Source: a virus
Reading direction: 5' to 3' (one strand)
Length of the DNA: 64,000 nucleotides
Virus record (IMG/VR): IMGVR_UViG_3300027706_000269
Coordinates: 1 to 64,000 of that record
The notes beneath the pieces are model-generated. The model was not told where the DNA came from. It saw nothing but the letters and a program-made list of their open reading frames with translations, and ran no database searches. Every line of letters starts with the position of its first letter. The first letter of the stretch is position 1. A program made the position numbers and the translations under genes. Positions 40,588 to 48,933 of this stretch are shown here, piece after piece.

Positions 40588-42555
40588 ATGCCAGATCTCG
40601 GGTCGCCGCAGGTCCATCTGCGGTTCGACCGACCGGCGCCGACCGACGCGGACTTGCTGTTCGGCGCGGACTTCATCGCGCCTCGGAATGACCTGACGGT
40701 TCAGGCCGTCCTGCCCTTACCGGGCGTCGATGTTCGGTTCATCCCGCCCGCGCGGCTTGAACTGCAAGTGCTGTTGCCGGCGCCCACGGTGAGCTCGGTG
40801 CTGCTGCGCCCGAGCGTGCCGTTGAACGTCGGGAGTGGCGAGAGCGCGATCTTGCCTGGGGTCGTGTTCGCCTCCGAGGTGCGTTACTTCTCGTGCGCCC
40901 AGCGCCCGACCGTGGGCCAGACGAAGCCTCTCTGGCAAGTAGCCCAGCGAAAGGAGGACGGGCCGACGCAAGCTCAGCAGGACGCGACTGCCAAGCCATC
41001 GGGCTGGGCTGCGCCCTGGCATCGCGCAAGCTCCCAACCGCAGGGCATCTCGCACCGACTGCCGCCCGTGCTGTCGGCTTCACGCGAACAGCGGCTTGGG
41101 CTCCACCAGGACGCCTCGCCGTTGCGACACGCGACCTGGTTCGGCCACCAGATCGCCACACACATCGAGGCCGTCCGCCTGGCTCTGTTCCAGAACGCGG
41201 GCGCTGTCCGTGATGCCACGCAGTTCCGGCACCAAGACGGCGACCGCAGCAAGCGGGCAAGCCGCTCAGGCGTCTGGCAAGGCGGTCGACGGGTCACGCG
41301 CGGCCAAGGCTCGGACTTTCAGAGCGCGTGGGCTGACCGTCGAGGCTGGCGAGGTCGCTACCAAGACGCCGTGCCGCCGCCCGCAGGGATCAGCCTGCTG
41401 GTGGTGCCCGAGCCTCCTGCGACGACGCCTTGCTACACGCCGAGCGCGGCCCTGCTGTTCGCCGCGTTGGCCGCGACCGATGGCCACCTGCTGTTCATCT
41501 GTGAGAACCACGACAACCCGCCTCCCGCCGAGGAGCCGGTGGTCGTTCCCATCCGGAGGCTTTACTTCGTGATCAACAACGTGACCCTGCATCGCGTGCT
41601 GGATGGCGCGGAGGTGCCGGTGTTCAGCCTGTCGCTGTCGCTGGATGCGGCGTCGTGGACCTGGGGTTTCGAGGCGTCGCTGCCGGCGAGTGCCGAGTCG
41701 TTGGTCGATCCCGGCGCCGCATCCGGACCGGTGGAGTTGCTGGCCAGCGTGAACGGCACGACGTTCCGCGTGCTGGCCGAGAACATCAGCCGCGAGCGCA
41801 TCTTCGGCGACGCCAGCATCCGCATCTCAGGCCGGGGACGCAACGCCGTACTGGCCGCACCCTATGCGCCGGTGATGACCTTCTCGAACACCGAGGGCTG
41901 CACAGCCCGGCAACTGATGGACGACGTGCTGACCATCAACGGCGTGCCGCTCGGGTGGTCCGTCGATTGGGGCCTGACCGACTGGAACGTCCCGGCCGGC
42001 GCGTTTGCCCACCAGGGGACGTGGATCGAGGCCCTGGCCGCCATCGCGGGCGCCGCGGGCGGCTACCTGATGCCCCATCCGACCGCGCAGAGCCTGCGAG
42101 TCCGACATCGCTACCCGGTGGCACCCTGGGAGTGGGGCTCCGTCACCCCGGACTTCGTGCTGCCCGTCGACGCGGTGGCCCGCGAGTCCCGGCGATGGCT
42201 GGAGAAGCCGGCCTACAACCGGGTGTTCGTCTCCGGACAAGGGGTGGGCGTGCTCGGCCAGGTCACGCGCGCCGGCACTGCAGGCGACGTGCTGGCACCG
42301 ATGGTCGTGGATGCACTGATCACCGAGGCGGCCGCCGCGCGCCAGCGCGGCATCGCGGTGCTCGCCGACACCGGCCGGCAAATCGAAGTCAGCCTGCGCC
42401 TGCCCGTGCTCGCGGAGACCGGAATCATCGAACCGGGAGCCTTCGTCGAGTACCAGGACGGCAGCGTGACCCGGCTCGGGCTGGTGCGCGCCACGCAGGT
42501 GCAGGCCGGCTTCCCCGAGGTCTGGCAGACGCTGGGGGTGCAGGCCTATGCATAA
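40588..42555 (+). CDS. Baseplate hub-like tail protein (655 aa)
   Basis: Two-part protein. The first about 300 residues are unusual: rich in Gln, His, Arg and Trp with short repeats such as (H/Y)QD and LRHATWFGHQ, and probably flexible. The C-terminal part (about 325-655) looks like a tail hub (VFSLSLSLDAASWTWGFEASLP, TFRVLAENISRERIFGDASIRISGRG, TARQLMDDVLTINGVPLGWS, LRVRHRYPVAPWEWG). Likely forms the tail-tip hub that contacts the cell. Overlaps the next gene by 8 bp. Confidence 0.72.
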   Translation: MPDLGSPQVHLRFDRPAPTDADLLFGADFIAPRNDLTVQAVLPLPGVDVRFIPPARLELQVLLPAPTVSSVLLRPSVPLNVGSGESAILPGVVFASEVRYFSCAQRPTVGQTKPLWQVAQRKEDGPTQAQQDATAKPSGWAAPWHRASSQPQGISHRLPPVLSASREQRLGLHQDASPLRHATWFGHQIATHIEAVRLALFQNAGAVRDATQFRHQDGDRSKRASRSGVWQGGRRVTRGQGSDFQSAWADRRGWRGRYQDAVPPPAGISLLVVPEPPATTPCYTPSAALLFAALAATDGHLLFICENHDNPPPAEEPVVVPIRRLYFVINNVTLHRVLDGAEVPVFSLSLSLDAASWTWGFEASLPASAESLVDPGAASGPVELLASVNGTTFRVLAENISRERIFGDASIRISGRGRNAVLAAPYAPVMTFSNTEGCTARQLMDDVLTINGVPLGWSVDWGLTDWNVPAGAFAHQGTWIEALAAIAGAAGGYLMPHPTAQSLRVRHRYPVAPWEWGSVTPDFVLPVDAVARESRRWLEKPAYNRVFVSGQGVGVLGQVTRAGTAGDVLAPMVVDALITEAAAARQRGIAVLADTGRQIEVSLRLPVLAETGIIEPGAFVEYQDGSVTRLGLVRATQVQAGFPEVWQTLGVQAYA

Positions 42556-42769
42556 CGTCTACCAGCAGTTCCGCCAACTGCTGCCCGACGCGCCGCTGCA
42601 GGCGGGCACGGTGACCGAGGTCGCCGTCGGCGTCATCACCGTTCAACTACCGGGTGGCGGTGTCCTGAAGGCGCGCGGCACCGCCAACCTCGGCCAGAAA
42701 GTGTTCGTGCGGGACGGCGTTGTCGAAGCCGTCGCGCCCAGCCTGCCGCTCGAACTCATCGAGGTCTGA
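42548..42769 (+). CDS. Small hub-associated protein (73 aa)
   Basis: Short all-beta protein (GTVTEVAVGVITVQLPGGGVLKARGTANLGQKVFVRDGVVE) that looks like a single OB-fold, as in the tip of phage spikes or hub assembly proteins. Last gene of the tail operon, ending before a strong terminator. Family not recognised. Confidence 0.7.
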   Translation: MHNVYQQFRQLLPDAPLQAGTVTEVAVGVITVQLPGGGVLKARGTANLGQKVFVRDGVVEAVAPSLPLELIEV

Positions 42770-42792
42770 CCCACCGCTGATTCATCCCTGAG

Positions 42793-42827
42793 GCCCGCCC
42801 AGTTGCACACGCGCTGGGCGGGCTTTG
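42793..42827 (+). terminator. Terminator at end of tail operon
   Basis: 10-bp perfect stem GCCCGCCCAG (42,793-42,802) / CTGGGCGGGC (42,814-42,823), followed by a short T-rich run (tttgcattt). Confidence 0.8.
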
Positions 42828-42867
42828 CATTTGGCTTCGCCGCAACTTCGTTGACCTGGAGGAAACG

Positions 42868-43176
42868 ATGACCGATCCCATCCCGACCGATCCGCCCGCG
42901 CTGGTGGAGAACATGCTGCTTCTGAGACGCGAGGACTTCGACGACTTGCTCGACCGCGCCGCCGAACGTGGGGCCGAGCGTGTCCTGTCCCATCTCGGCC
43001 TGGAAAACGGCAGTGCCGCCAAGGACATCCGCGAGCTGCGCGATCTGCTGGAAGCCTGGCGCGATGCCCGCCGCACCGCATGGCGAACCGCCGTCAAGGT
43101 CATCACCACCGGCATCCTGGCCGCGCTGTTAGTCGGCGCTGCCATCAAGTTGAAGCTCATGGGAGGTGGCCAATGA
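42868..43176 (+). CDS. Small membrane protein of lysis cassette (102 aa)
   Basis: A hydrophilic, coiled-coil-like N-terminal 75 residues (REDFDDLLDRAAERGAERVL, DIRELRDLLEAWRDARRTAW) is followed by one transmembrane helix (VITTGILAALLVGAAIKL) at the C-terminus. Such DUF6127-like proteins are found beside phage holins and may be an accessory holin or spanin-like regulator. Overlaps the holin start by 4 bp. GGAGG lies just upstream of the start. Confidence 0.68.
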   Translation: MTDPIPTDPPALVENMLLLRREDFDDLLDRAAERGAERVLSHLGLENGSAAKDIRELRDLLEAWRDARRTAWRTAVKVITTGILAALLVGAAIKLKLMGGGQ

Positions 43177-43649
43177 TCGAGACCTTGCTCGGCGGCCTCC
43201 TGGGAGGAGCCTTCCGTCTGGCGCCCGAAGTGCTGAAGTGGCTGGACCGCAAGGGCGAGCGCGCCCACGAGCTGGCAATGCAGGACAAGGCGCTGGAGTT
43301 CGAGAAGCTGCGCGGCGCCCAGCGCATGGCCGAGATCGGTGCCGGGGCCGATGCCGCATGGAACGTGGGCGCCCTCGAGACCCTGCGCGAGGCGGTCGCC
43401 GCCCAGGGGCAGCGATCGGGCGCCCGCTGGGCCGATGCGCTGTCGGCGAGCGTGCGGCCCATCATCACCTACTGGTTCATGGCGCTCTACTGCGCGGCCA
43501 AGACCGCGGCGTACGTGGGCGCCCTCGAGGCCGGTGCGGATTGGATTCTGGCCATCCAGGCGGCCTGGACCGAGGCCGACCAGGCCCTGTGGGCGGGCGT
43601 CCTGAACTTCTGGTTCTTGGGCCGGGTGTTCGAACGGGTGAGAGCATGA
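43173..43649 (+). CDS. Holin, 3TM family (158 aa)
   Basis: Pore-forming lysis protein of the 'holin of 3TMs' type. Characteristic N-terminus LLGGLLGGAFRLAPEVLKWLDRKGERAHELAMQ, a charged middle, then hydrophobic segments SVRPIITYWFMALYCAAKTAAYVGAL and ALWAGVLNFWFLGRVF. Times release of the endolysin. Overlaps the lysozyme gene by 4 bp. Confidence 0.85.
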   Translation: MIETLLGGLLGGAFRLAPEVLKWLDRKGERAHELAMQDKALEFEKLRGAQRMAEIGAGADAAWNVGALETLREAVAAQGQRSGARWADALSASVRPIITYWFMALYCAAKTAAYVGALEAGADWILAIQAAWTEADQALWAGVLNFWFLGRVFERVRA

Positions 43650-44128
43650 CGTCGGGGGTGATCGCCGTCCCGCAGGCGGCCATCGAGCTGGCCAAGCGCT
43701 TCGAGGGCTTCCACCGCGTGCCAAAGAACGATCCCGGCCGCGCGCATCCTTACATCTGCCCGGCCGGCTACTGGACCATCGGCTACGGGCATCTGTGCGA
43801 TCCGAAGCACCCGCCGATCACGAAAGGCGAGGCCGAGGCCTACCTCGCCCAGGACCTGAAGGTGGCGCTCGCCGCCACGCTTCGCTACTGCCCGGTGCTG
43901 GCTACGGAGCCCGAGAACCGACTCGCGGCCATCGTGGACTTCACCTTCAACCTTGGCGCGGGGCGGCTGCAGACATCGACGCTGCGGCGGCGGGTCAATC
44001 AGCGGGACTGGGATGCTTCTGCGCGTGAGCTAAGAAGGTGGGTATACGGCGGAGGTGGGGTGCTGTCGGGGTTGGTAACACGCCGCGAGGCGGAAATCGA
44101 ACTGCTGAAAGCTGGAGACTTGGGGTGA
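43646..44128 (+). CDS. Endolysin, T4-type lysozyme GH24 (160 aa)
   Basis: Muramidase that cleaves peptidoglycan glycan strands. Catalytic glutamate in KRFEGFHRVP (about residue 19), followed by the GH24 TIGYGH motif (residues about 45-50), with the intervening segment slightly longer than in T4. C-terminal AAIVDFTFNLGAGRLQTSTL and RRWVYGGG match the helical lobe. No signal peptide or signal-anchor, so export depends on the holin. Confidence 0.92.
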   Translation: MTSGVIAVPQAAIELAKRFEGFHRVPKNDPGRAHPYICPAGYWTIGYGHLCDPKHPPITKGEAEAYLAQDLKVALAATLRYCPVLATEPENRLAAIVDFTFNLGAGRLQTSTLRRRVNQRDWDASARELRRWVYGGGGVLSGLVTRREAEIELLKAGDLG

Positions 44129-44488
44129 CTTCGTTCTGGCTGTCATCTGCCTCAGATCCCTTACTGCCTGCTAGCTCCAGAAGCTCCCTGACGCTACAAT
44201 CAGAATCCTGAGCGTTCGGAGAGTAAAAGTGGATCACGAGTTTTCGGGGAAGCTCGTGAACATGACAAAACACTCGGTTCTGTGCGCTTACTGGGCGCCT
44301 TAGCTTTAACCGCCATCCCGTTCGATGTGGGGTGATTAAAGGATTTCCTAGCGCCTCACCATTTGCCCGCTCCGGCGAAATAGCCATTGGCGAGCTCTCC
44401 GCCGCTAAACAGGCGATTGGAACGTCAGTCTCATAAATAACCACAAATTAGCCATGGCATCAAATAGCGTAGCAGGAAGGTTCTTCAA
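44129..44488. other. 360-bp AT-richer intergenic region
   Basis: Base composition drops here to that of the following RM cassette. No convincing ORF: the one longer open frame is leftward, begins inside this gap, lacks an SD and overlaps the lysozyme end in antisense. Several AT-rich stretches may hold the promoter of the gene at 44,489, but I could not single out a -35/-10 pair. An imperfect GAGCTC-centred hairpin is seen near 44,390. Confidence 0.5.
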
Positions 44489-45445
44489 GTGATGCGACAG
44501 ATTAAGAGTGCAGATGCAGTGACGATACTGCATAACGATGCGCCGAAAGTGATCGAAGAGATCAACGATTTCACATCGCAGACGTTCAAGACACGAGGGG
44601 GACGCCTAGGCAGTGGCATGGGTAGCCTGCTCGAAGCCCTGTGGGTCTATTACATGAACAAAACCCTCATGAATGAGGGTGGATTGGCACGGGAATGTGA
44701 ACTTGCGTGGATGCAAGATCACGAGCCCTCCGATTTTGCCTGCCTGCAAAGAGGGGCCGAATGGGAGCCTCGGAGTCGACGTGGCGAGTTGTTTCGTATC
44801 GAAGCCAAGTCCATGAATATTGGCGTAGACGAAGCCAAAGGACACTTCACAAACCTTGCCAAGGAAACGGCAGAGCATGATCAGCTTCTTGTGCTCATCT
44901 GGTCATGGACCGAGCTGGGAAATAATTATTCATGGCCAAGAATTCACGATTACTTCCTTGGCCCTTCGCTGCCGATTATCAGGGCGCGAGATCAGCTTCA
45001 CCTCGCGCGAGGAGGGTTGTTCGTTGATAGAAGAGAATGCCCTGATGGGTGTGCGCCAGAAGCATGTACACACGATGGAGAGCCACTAAACGCAGCAAGG
45101 AAGCGCGAGCGCCGATCAGGTCCGCAGTCATGCAAGCCAGCAAACGTCGAGTATGCTGCCAATTTTGGCGGCCTCGTGCGGATGCTGAAGACCGACAATG
45201 ATGCTGCGCGTTCGGTCTTTCGGAGACTGCGGAAGGCCGATGATGTGGTTCATGCCTATATATCCTTCATTCACACGCACTTTCCGTCCGAGGAGATCAA
45301 CCACTTTAAGAAAGCTGAATGGCAATCTGTGTTGAAATCCCTTGGGATCAAAGCTAACAATGTGACCGCCGCCGAAGCTAATAAACTGTTGCGGGAGCAT
45401 GTGCCCGACTACCAAGATCACCTGCGGAGATTATTCTATAGTTAG
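44489..45445 (+). CDS. Putative restriction endonuclease, PD-(D/E)XK type (318 aa)
   Basis: Predicted nuclease subunit of the RM cassette. PSD at residues 80-82, then E105-x-K107 in ELFRIEAKSMN, a PD-x(n)-(D/E)xK arrangement. Upstream is GSGMGSLLEALWVYYMNKTL (helical), downstream EAKGHFTN and a hydrophobic strand LLVLIWSWTE that continues the fold. There is no helicase domain, so it is not a canonical HsdR. Convergent with the S-subunit gene, with the stop codons overlapping. Codon usage is lower in GC than the phage genes. The family is not recognised; the nuclease call rests on motif plus neighbours. Confidence 0.65.
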   Translation: MMRQIKSADAVTILHNDAPKVIEEINDFTSQTFKTRGGRLGSGMGSLLEALWVYYMNKTLMNEGGLARECELAWMQDHEPSDFACLQRGAEWEPRSRRGELFRIEAKSMNIGVDEAKGHFTNLAKETAEHDQLLVLIWSWTELGNNYSWPRIHDYFLGPSLPIIRARDQLHLARGGLFVDRRECPDGCAPEACTHDGEPLNAARKRERRSGPQSCKPANVEYAANFGGLVRMLKTDNDAARSVFRRLRKADDVVHAYISFIHTHFPSEEINHFKKAEWQSVLKSLGIKANNVTAAEANKLLREHVPDYQDHLRRLFYS

Positions 45446-46140
45446 GTCGCCACCTCAATTTCGATGACCGGTGTTCCTGACGAGAGCGCAGCCAAGAGTC
45501 CTTTAGCCTGTTGTGCAGGAAGCGTATCCAAGCGCGAACGCAAGGCGATGATCTCTTGATCGATCTGGGCAAGCTGTTCAACCAGTTTTGCTTGCACATC
45601 GAGAGGTGGAACGGGAACTTCGATGTCGAGTAGATCCCGCGTTGACATGCGCGGCAGAGATGCGCCTACGGTGAACTTGCTTGCAAACTGTGTGACGAAT
45701 GACGAAGCGAGGATGTGTCGCAAATAGCGTGAGAGAACAACGTCTTTGCGTGGAGAAAGTACGATGAACTCGCCGGAACACATGCCTTCGGACACCGGGG
45801 GGTGTGCCAGATAGACTTTGTTTAACTCAGGGCGCAGACGTCCATAGAGAACGTCGCCGACCCGAAACGTCTTCGACCGAGACTTTATCGACGACGCAGG
45901 TCGTGGAGAGAATTCCACCAACTCTCCGGTCGTCGATCGGACGTTTTCGAGGCCCACGTAGACAATGGGCTCGCTCCCGTACTGCCGGGGGTCGACTGTG
46001 GAGCGGCGCTCGTCGGCCAACTCTTTCAAGGGACGCATCCGGTAAGCAGATTTCCCGGCGAACTTCGTCTCAGTGAAATAAGAAACCGTCCACCGATCAG
46101 CCCGAAACAGTTTTGCACTTTCGACTACCATCGTCCACAT
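45442..46140 (-). CDS. Half-size specificity subunit (HsdS-like, single TRD) (232 aa)
   Basis: DNA-recognition subunit with one target-recognition domain instead of two. The N-terminal TRD contains YVGLENVRSTTGEL, VGDVLYGRLRPELNKVY, GMCSGEFIVLSPR and LPRMSTRDLLDIEVPVPPLD. The C-terminal dimerisation helix is QAKLVEQLAQIDQEIIALRSRLDTL. Typical type I S proteins carry two TRDs in about 400 aa, so this one probably dimerises and recognises a palindromic or bipartite site. ATG at 46,140 has AGGAGG 7 bases upstream and overlaps the M stop (TGATG). Confidence 0.85.
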   Translation of the reverse strand: MWTMVVESAKLFRADRWTVSYFTETKFAGKSAYRMRPLKELADERRSTVDPRQYGSEPIVYVGLENVRSTTGELVEFSPRPASSIKSRSKTFRVGDVLYGRLRPELNKVYLAHPPVSEGMCSGEFIVLSPRKDVVLSRYLRHILASSFVTQFASKFTVGASLPRMSTRDLLDIEVPVPPLDVQAKLVEQLAQIDQEIIALRSRLDTLPAQQAKGLLAALSSGTPVIEIEVAT

Positions 46141-47756
46141 CACCAACCCTCCTTATCAATGAATGCCTTGAAGCGATCCGCAACCGCATTGAGGTTGCTT
46201 TCGCCGCACGTGCGGCCGCTGGCGTCATAGCCAATGGAATCAACATCGGCCAAAAAGATGTTGTAGTTACGTGTATACGTTTCACTAACCTCGTGCTTTC
46301 TGAGAATCAGAACGCTGGTCTTGATGTTTGCCCCGAAGGGGGAAAACGTCTCGATAGGGAGGCTAATGATTGCGCGAACACGTGCATGTCGTTCAATCCA
46401 ACTGCGAACTTTCGCGGTGTTTCGATTGCTCAATACACTATCGGGAAGGACGATGGCGAGGCGCCCTCCGTGGCGAAGTAGCTGGAGGCAACGTTCCAGA
46501 GCCACGATTTCTAGCGAGACTGTTGATCCGCATACTGTTGCAAGCTCAAATGGTCCAAGTTGTGTAAGGCTGTCACGCGGTAGATCTATGCCAAATGGCG
46601 GATTGGTCATCACGAGGTCGAACGTTTCGCGATAAAGGTCTGGGTAATTGGAGAACGGCAAGAGCGAATCGCTGCACCGGATGTTGCTATGCCCGTCGCC
46701 ATGTAGCCGCATGTCGGTCATGGCGATTCTGACCATACGATCGCTCTTCTCGATGCCGTGCAGCCGCGTGAAGGCAAACTCGTGGAACAGCTTGTCGGCC
46801 TTGGCGTGCATTCGTCGCACGTAATCGATAGCAGAGGTCAAGAAGTGGCCGGAGCCGCAGAATGGATCAATGATTAGCTCGCGAACGTTTGGCTGCATTA
46901 CCCTCACGATGAAGTCGATGACTTCTTTTGGTGTGAAGTACTGCCCCATTCCTGCGCGGATAGCTGGAGCTAGGACGTTTTGGAATGCGCGGCCCTTGAT
47001 ATCTACGGGTGATGCGGTCAGGTCGTGGTGTTGTAGGAGCTCAACTGCTCGAACGATGGCTGGACTTGATAGAAGCAATGGCTCACGAAAGACGCCACGG
47101 GAACGTTCATATGTCGGTATCTTATTGGAGAAAATTGCTCTGTCTTCATCGATCGCTCGCAGATAGAGCTGACGGATTTCGGCCGCGCATTCTTCGACCG
47201 ATCTGTAGCGTGAACGTTGGAATAAGAGTTCGCCCGTCTTAACGCTTTGCTCCTCATCGAAAAGCTTGGCGTAGATTAACTTGCAAATTTCGTCCAGTGC
47301 ATCGGGTGCGTGAAGTCCATCGATGTCTCGGAACGCGCTGTGCACTTCAAACAGTACGTTTTCAAGATTGCTTGTAAGGGGTTTGAGAGATTTAGGCTCA
47401 AGGCGATAAGCGGATGCCAGAATGTTTGGTTTCTCGAACGATGCGACGTAGTCGAAGTCGCCCGTGCGGAAACTGCGCCGGATGATCTTTGTGACTTGCC
47501 CTGTGGCGTCTAGCTGAATCCCTATGCTGGCAGTGGGCACGGAAAGGAGACACTTTCGAAGATGCGCGTCGGCATCCGGCGCAGCCCCCTTGGCAACTCC
47601 GCAGACTATGTACTTGGTCCCTCGGTCGTTGTGAACGACATAGACATCGTTGTCTGACTCTTGTGCGTAGCGGGAAATAACGTGGCCGCTGTCGGCTGGC
47701 AGCGAGAGCGCCGCAGCGATGAGTTGTTGAACCGTGGTGAGCAAGGGCCACTCCAT
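46140..47756 (-). CDS. N6-adenine DNA methyltransferase (HsdM-like) with nuclease-like N-terminus (538 aa)
   Basis: Gamma-class adenine methylase: FTPKEVIDFIVRVM entry (275-287), SAM motif DPFCGSG (297-303) and catalytic NPPF (385-388). The first about 110 residues look like an HsdR-N-type PD-(D/E)XK fold (DVYVVHNDRG, then a strand), but the place of the ExK motif reads VCGVAKG, with glycine where the catalytic Glu should be. It therefore looks inactivated, with the nuclease supplied by the separate gene at 44,489. Operonic with S. Confidence 0.85.
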   Translation of the reverse strand: MEWPLLTTVQQLIAAALSLPADSGHVISRYAQESDNDVYVVHNDRGTKYIVCGVAKGAAPDADAHLRKCLLSVPTASIGIQLDATGQVTKIIRRSFRTGDFDYVASFEKPNILASAYRLEPKSLKPLTSNLENVLFEVHSAFRDIDGLHAPDALDEICKLIYAKLFDEEQSVKTGELLFQRSRYRSVEECAAEIRQLYLRAIDEDRAIFSNKIPTYERSRGVFREPLLLSSPAIVRAVELLQHHDLTASPVDIKGRAFQNVLAPAIRAGMGQYFTPKEVIDFIVRVMQPNVRELIIDPFCGSGHFLTSAIDYVRRMHAKADKLFHEFAFTRLHGIEKSDRMVRIAMTDMRLHGDGHSNIRCSDSLLPFSNYPDLYRETFDLVMTNPPFGIDLPRDSLTQLGPFELATVCGSTVSLEIVALERCLQLLRHGGRLAIVLPDSVLSNRNTAKVRSWIERHARVRAIISLPIETFSPFGANIKTSVLILRKHEVSETYTRNYNIFLADVDSIGYDASGRTCGESNLNAVADRFKAFIDKEGW

Positions 47757-47847
47757 GAGACTATACGTCTGAGTGAGTTAGGACATCTTGTCGCATTTTA
47801 GCCCATGAGTCCACAGACAACACCCCTTTGTGCCGGCCAAGTCATAA

Positions 47848-48030
47848 TCCCCCAACGGCCCGCAGGCGATTGCCAACGTCGAGGTACTGGCCGCGATCGC
47901 CGAGCAGACCGGCCGACCGGTGCGACTGGTGGCGATCAGCCATGCACAAGCGGTTGCAGGCATGCGCCAAGCCGGGAGGTCTGAGCTCCTCGTACAGGTC
48001 ATGTCCAACCTCAACCGCTTCATTCAGTGA
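47848..48030 (+). pseudogene. Remnant 3' coding fragment, no start codon
   Basis: An open frame bounded by TAA (47,845-47,847) and TGA (48,028-48,030). It reads like the C-terminal end of a real protein (NGPQAIANVEVLAAIAEQ, then GRPVRLVAISHAQAVAGM, ending LNRFIQ), with high-GC codon usage unlike the neighbouring RM genes. No start or SD. Could be the tail of a gene cut by integration or by the RM insertion. Family unrecognised. Confidence 0.45.
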
Positions 48031-48178
48031 GTCCGTGTGCAGCGAGGCTACAGCGCGCTCCCGCAGGTTCGGCGGGAAACGGACATACGCCCTAAACTTT
48101 CCGGTCTGGTCCGATGGATTGCGCAGGGGTTTGGGAAATGAGTTCGAAATCGGTGGTTGTCTGCACCACCAATACCCC

Positions 48179-48208
48179 AAGGCCAACCGATCTCGGTTGG
48201 CCTTTTTT
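48179..48208 (+). terminator. Strong rho-independent terminator
   Basis: 8-bp perfect stem GGCCAACC / GGTTGGCC with a 6-base loop and T6. A second hairpin GGTGGT/ACCACC lies just before it (about 48,148-48,166). Confidence 0.85.
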
Positions 48209-48431
48209 CATGCCCGCAACGCCAGTATTGGCGCGGTTTCCGGGCGGCGCCTTGCGGACGCGCACGCCGTCTGGGCGCCGTTCCCGCCCCGACAGCGCCT
48301 CTCTGTTCTCGGTTTTTCTCTGCGGCCCGTGGTGGGAACCAGGGGCCACCTCCTTGTCTGACAAGGACTTAGAGACCCCCGGTTGTAGTCAGAAACTGCC
48401 TTGCGGCGGCGACCCGGGCGCGACGAAGCGC

Positions 48432-48452
48432 AAAAAAGCCGCCCGCAGGCGG
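48432..48452 (-). terminator. Terminator of second recombinase operon
   Basis: Read leftward: CCGCC-TGCG-GGCGG stem followed by GC and T6 (the A6 at 48,432-48,437). It lies 17 bases after the stop of the last gene of the operon (48,469). Confidence 0.8.
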
Positions 48453-48468
48453 GTGCGGCGGCGTGACA

Positions 48469-48933
48469 TCAGTCAAGCAACCGCACCTGCTCGCGCCAGC
48501 CGTAAGGCCAGGGGCGGCCCAGCACCTTCTCGACGGCGAGGTCGGGCGATCCGATCAGCCGCTCGACCACCTCGGGCGCGAGCAGCGTCAGCCGCATCAG
48601 GCGATGCACTTTGGATACATCCAGCCCTTCGGCCTGGGCGATCTCGGCCGCCGACGCCACCCGCCCCTCATGGAGCAGCCGTTGCCAGTGGTGCGCCAGC
48701 CCGAGCGCGCGCATCAACGCCGTGTCCTTGGCCTCGGTGCGCGCCGGGCCGGCCCACGTCGAGTGAACCTCCACACCTTTCGGTGCGCCGGGCGGCGCGA
48801 TCACCGCGCGCCGGATGCCGCGCTGCACCAGCCGCCAGGGCACGAAGGTTTCCAGTTTCACGCCGCCCGCCGGCGTCGGCAGTTTCTGGGTGACCGGCGC
48901 TCCCTCGATGCGTCCCCGGTGCTTCGTGCTCAC
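48469..48933 (-). CDS. Recombinase-associated HTH protein, paralogue A, element 2 (154 aa)
   Basis: Second copy of the gene at 1-474. The N-terminus (STKHRG-x-EGAPVTQKLP) and HTH (AEIAQAEGLDVSKVHRLMRL) are conserved. The region about residues 45-65 and the C-terminus diverge (SPDLAVEKVLGRPWPYGWREQ), and it is three residues shorter. Overlaps the next gene by 4 bp. Last gene of the operon, ending just before its own terminator. Confidence 0.75.
   Translation of the reverse strand: MSTKHRGRIEGAPVTQKLPTPAGGVKLETFVPWRLVQRGIRRAVIAPPGAPKGVEVHSTWAGPARTEAKDTALMRALGLAHHWQRLLHEGRVASAAEIAQAEGLDVSKVHRLMRLTLLAPEVVERLIGSPDLAVEKVLGRPWPYGWREQVRLLD

Larger units (their letters stand above)
1..47756. mobile_element. 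Lambda-like siphoprophage, element 1 (integration to lysis plus RM cassette)
   Basis: Contiguous phage modules in a coherent order: serine recombinase, cargo operon, recombination/replication genes, cos site, terminase-portal-protease-decoration-capsid, tail, holin-lysozyme, then a lower-GC restriction-modification cassette. The head genes follow lambda order (Nu1, A, W, B, C/Nu3, D, E). The true left end may lie before base 1; the right end lies somewhere between the methylase gene (ends 47,756) and the start of the second recombinase module (48,469). No att core could be recognised. Confidence 0.85.
47757..48468. other. 712-bp junction between the two prophages
   Basis: No intact gene. From the left it holds the leader of the methylase gene, a remnant coding fragment (47,848-48,030), a strong rightward terminator (48,181-48,208) and a leftward terminator for the recombinase module (48,432-48,452). 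An att core must lie here or nearby, but cannot be identified without the host sequence. Confidence 0.7.

Noticed and set aside
43995-44444. Leftward 149-codon frame overlapping the lysozyme end
   Set aside because: No SD, runs antisense into the lysozyme gene, no recognisable features.
47330-47345. Sixth copy of the leader repeat (GAACGCGCTG inside the methylase gene)
   Set aside because: Only the first half matches, the second half at the fixed offset is missing, and it lies in coding sequence.
44489-47756. Complete type I restriction system (HsdR-HsdM-HsdS)
   Set aside because: No HsdR helicase is present, the S subunit is half-size and the R candidate is a 318-aa stand-alone nuclease, so type I is not a fitting label.
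48130-48175. tRNA/tmRNA-like 3' end (GTTCGAAATC ... CACCACCA), a common att target
   Set aside because: The pieces do not fold into a T-arm plus acceptor: the 'acceptor' is the simple hairpin GGTGGT/ACCACC, and no D or anticodon arm lies upstream.
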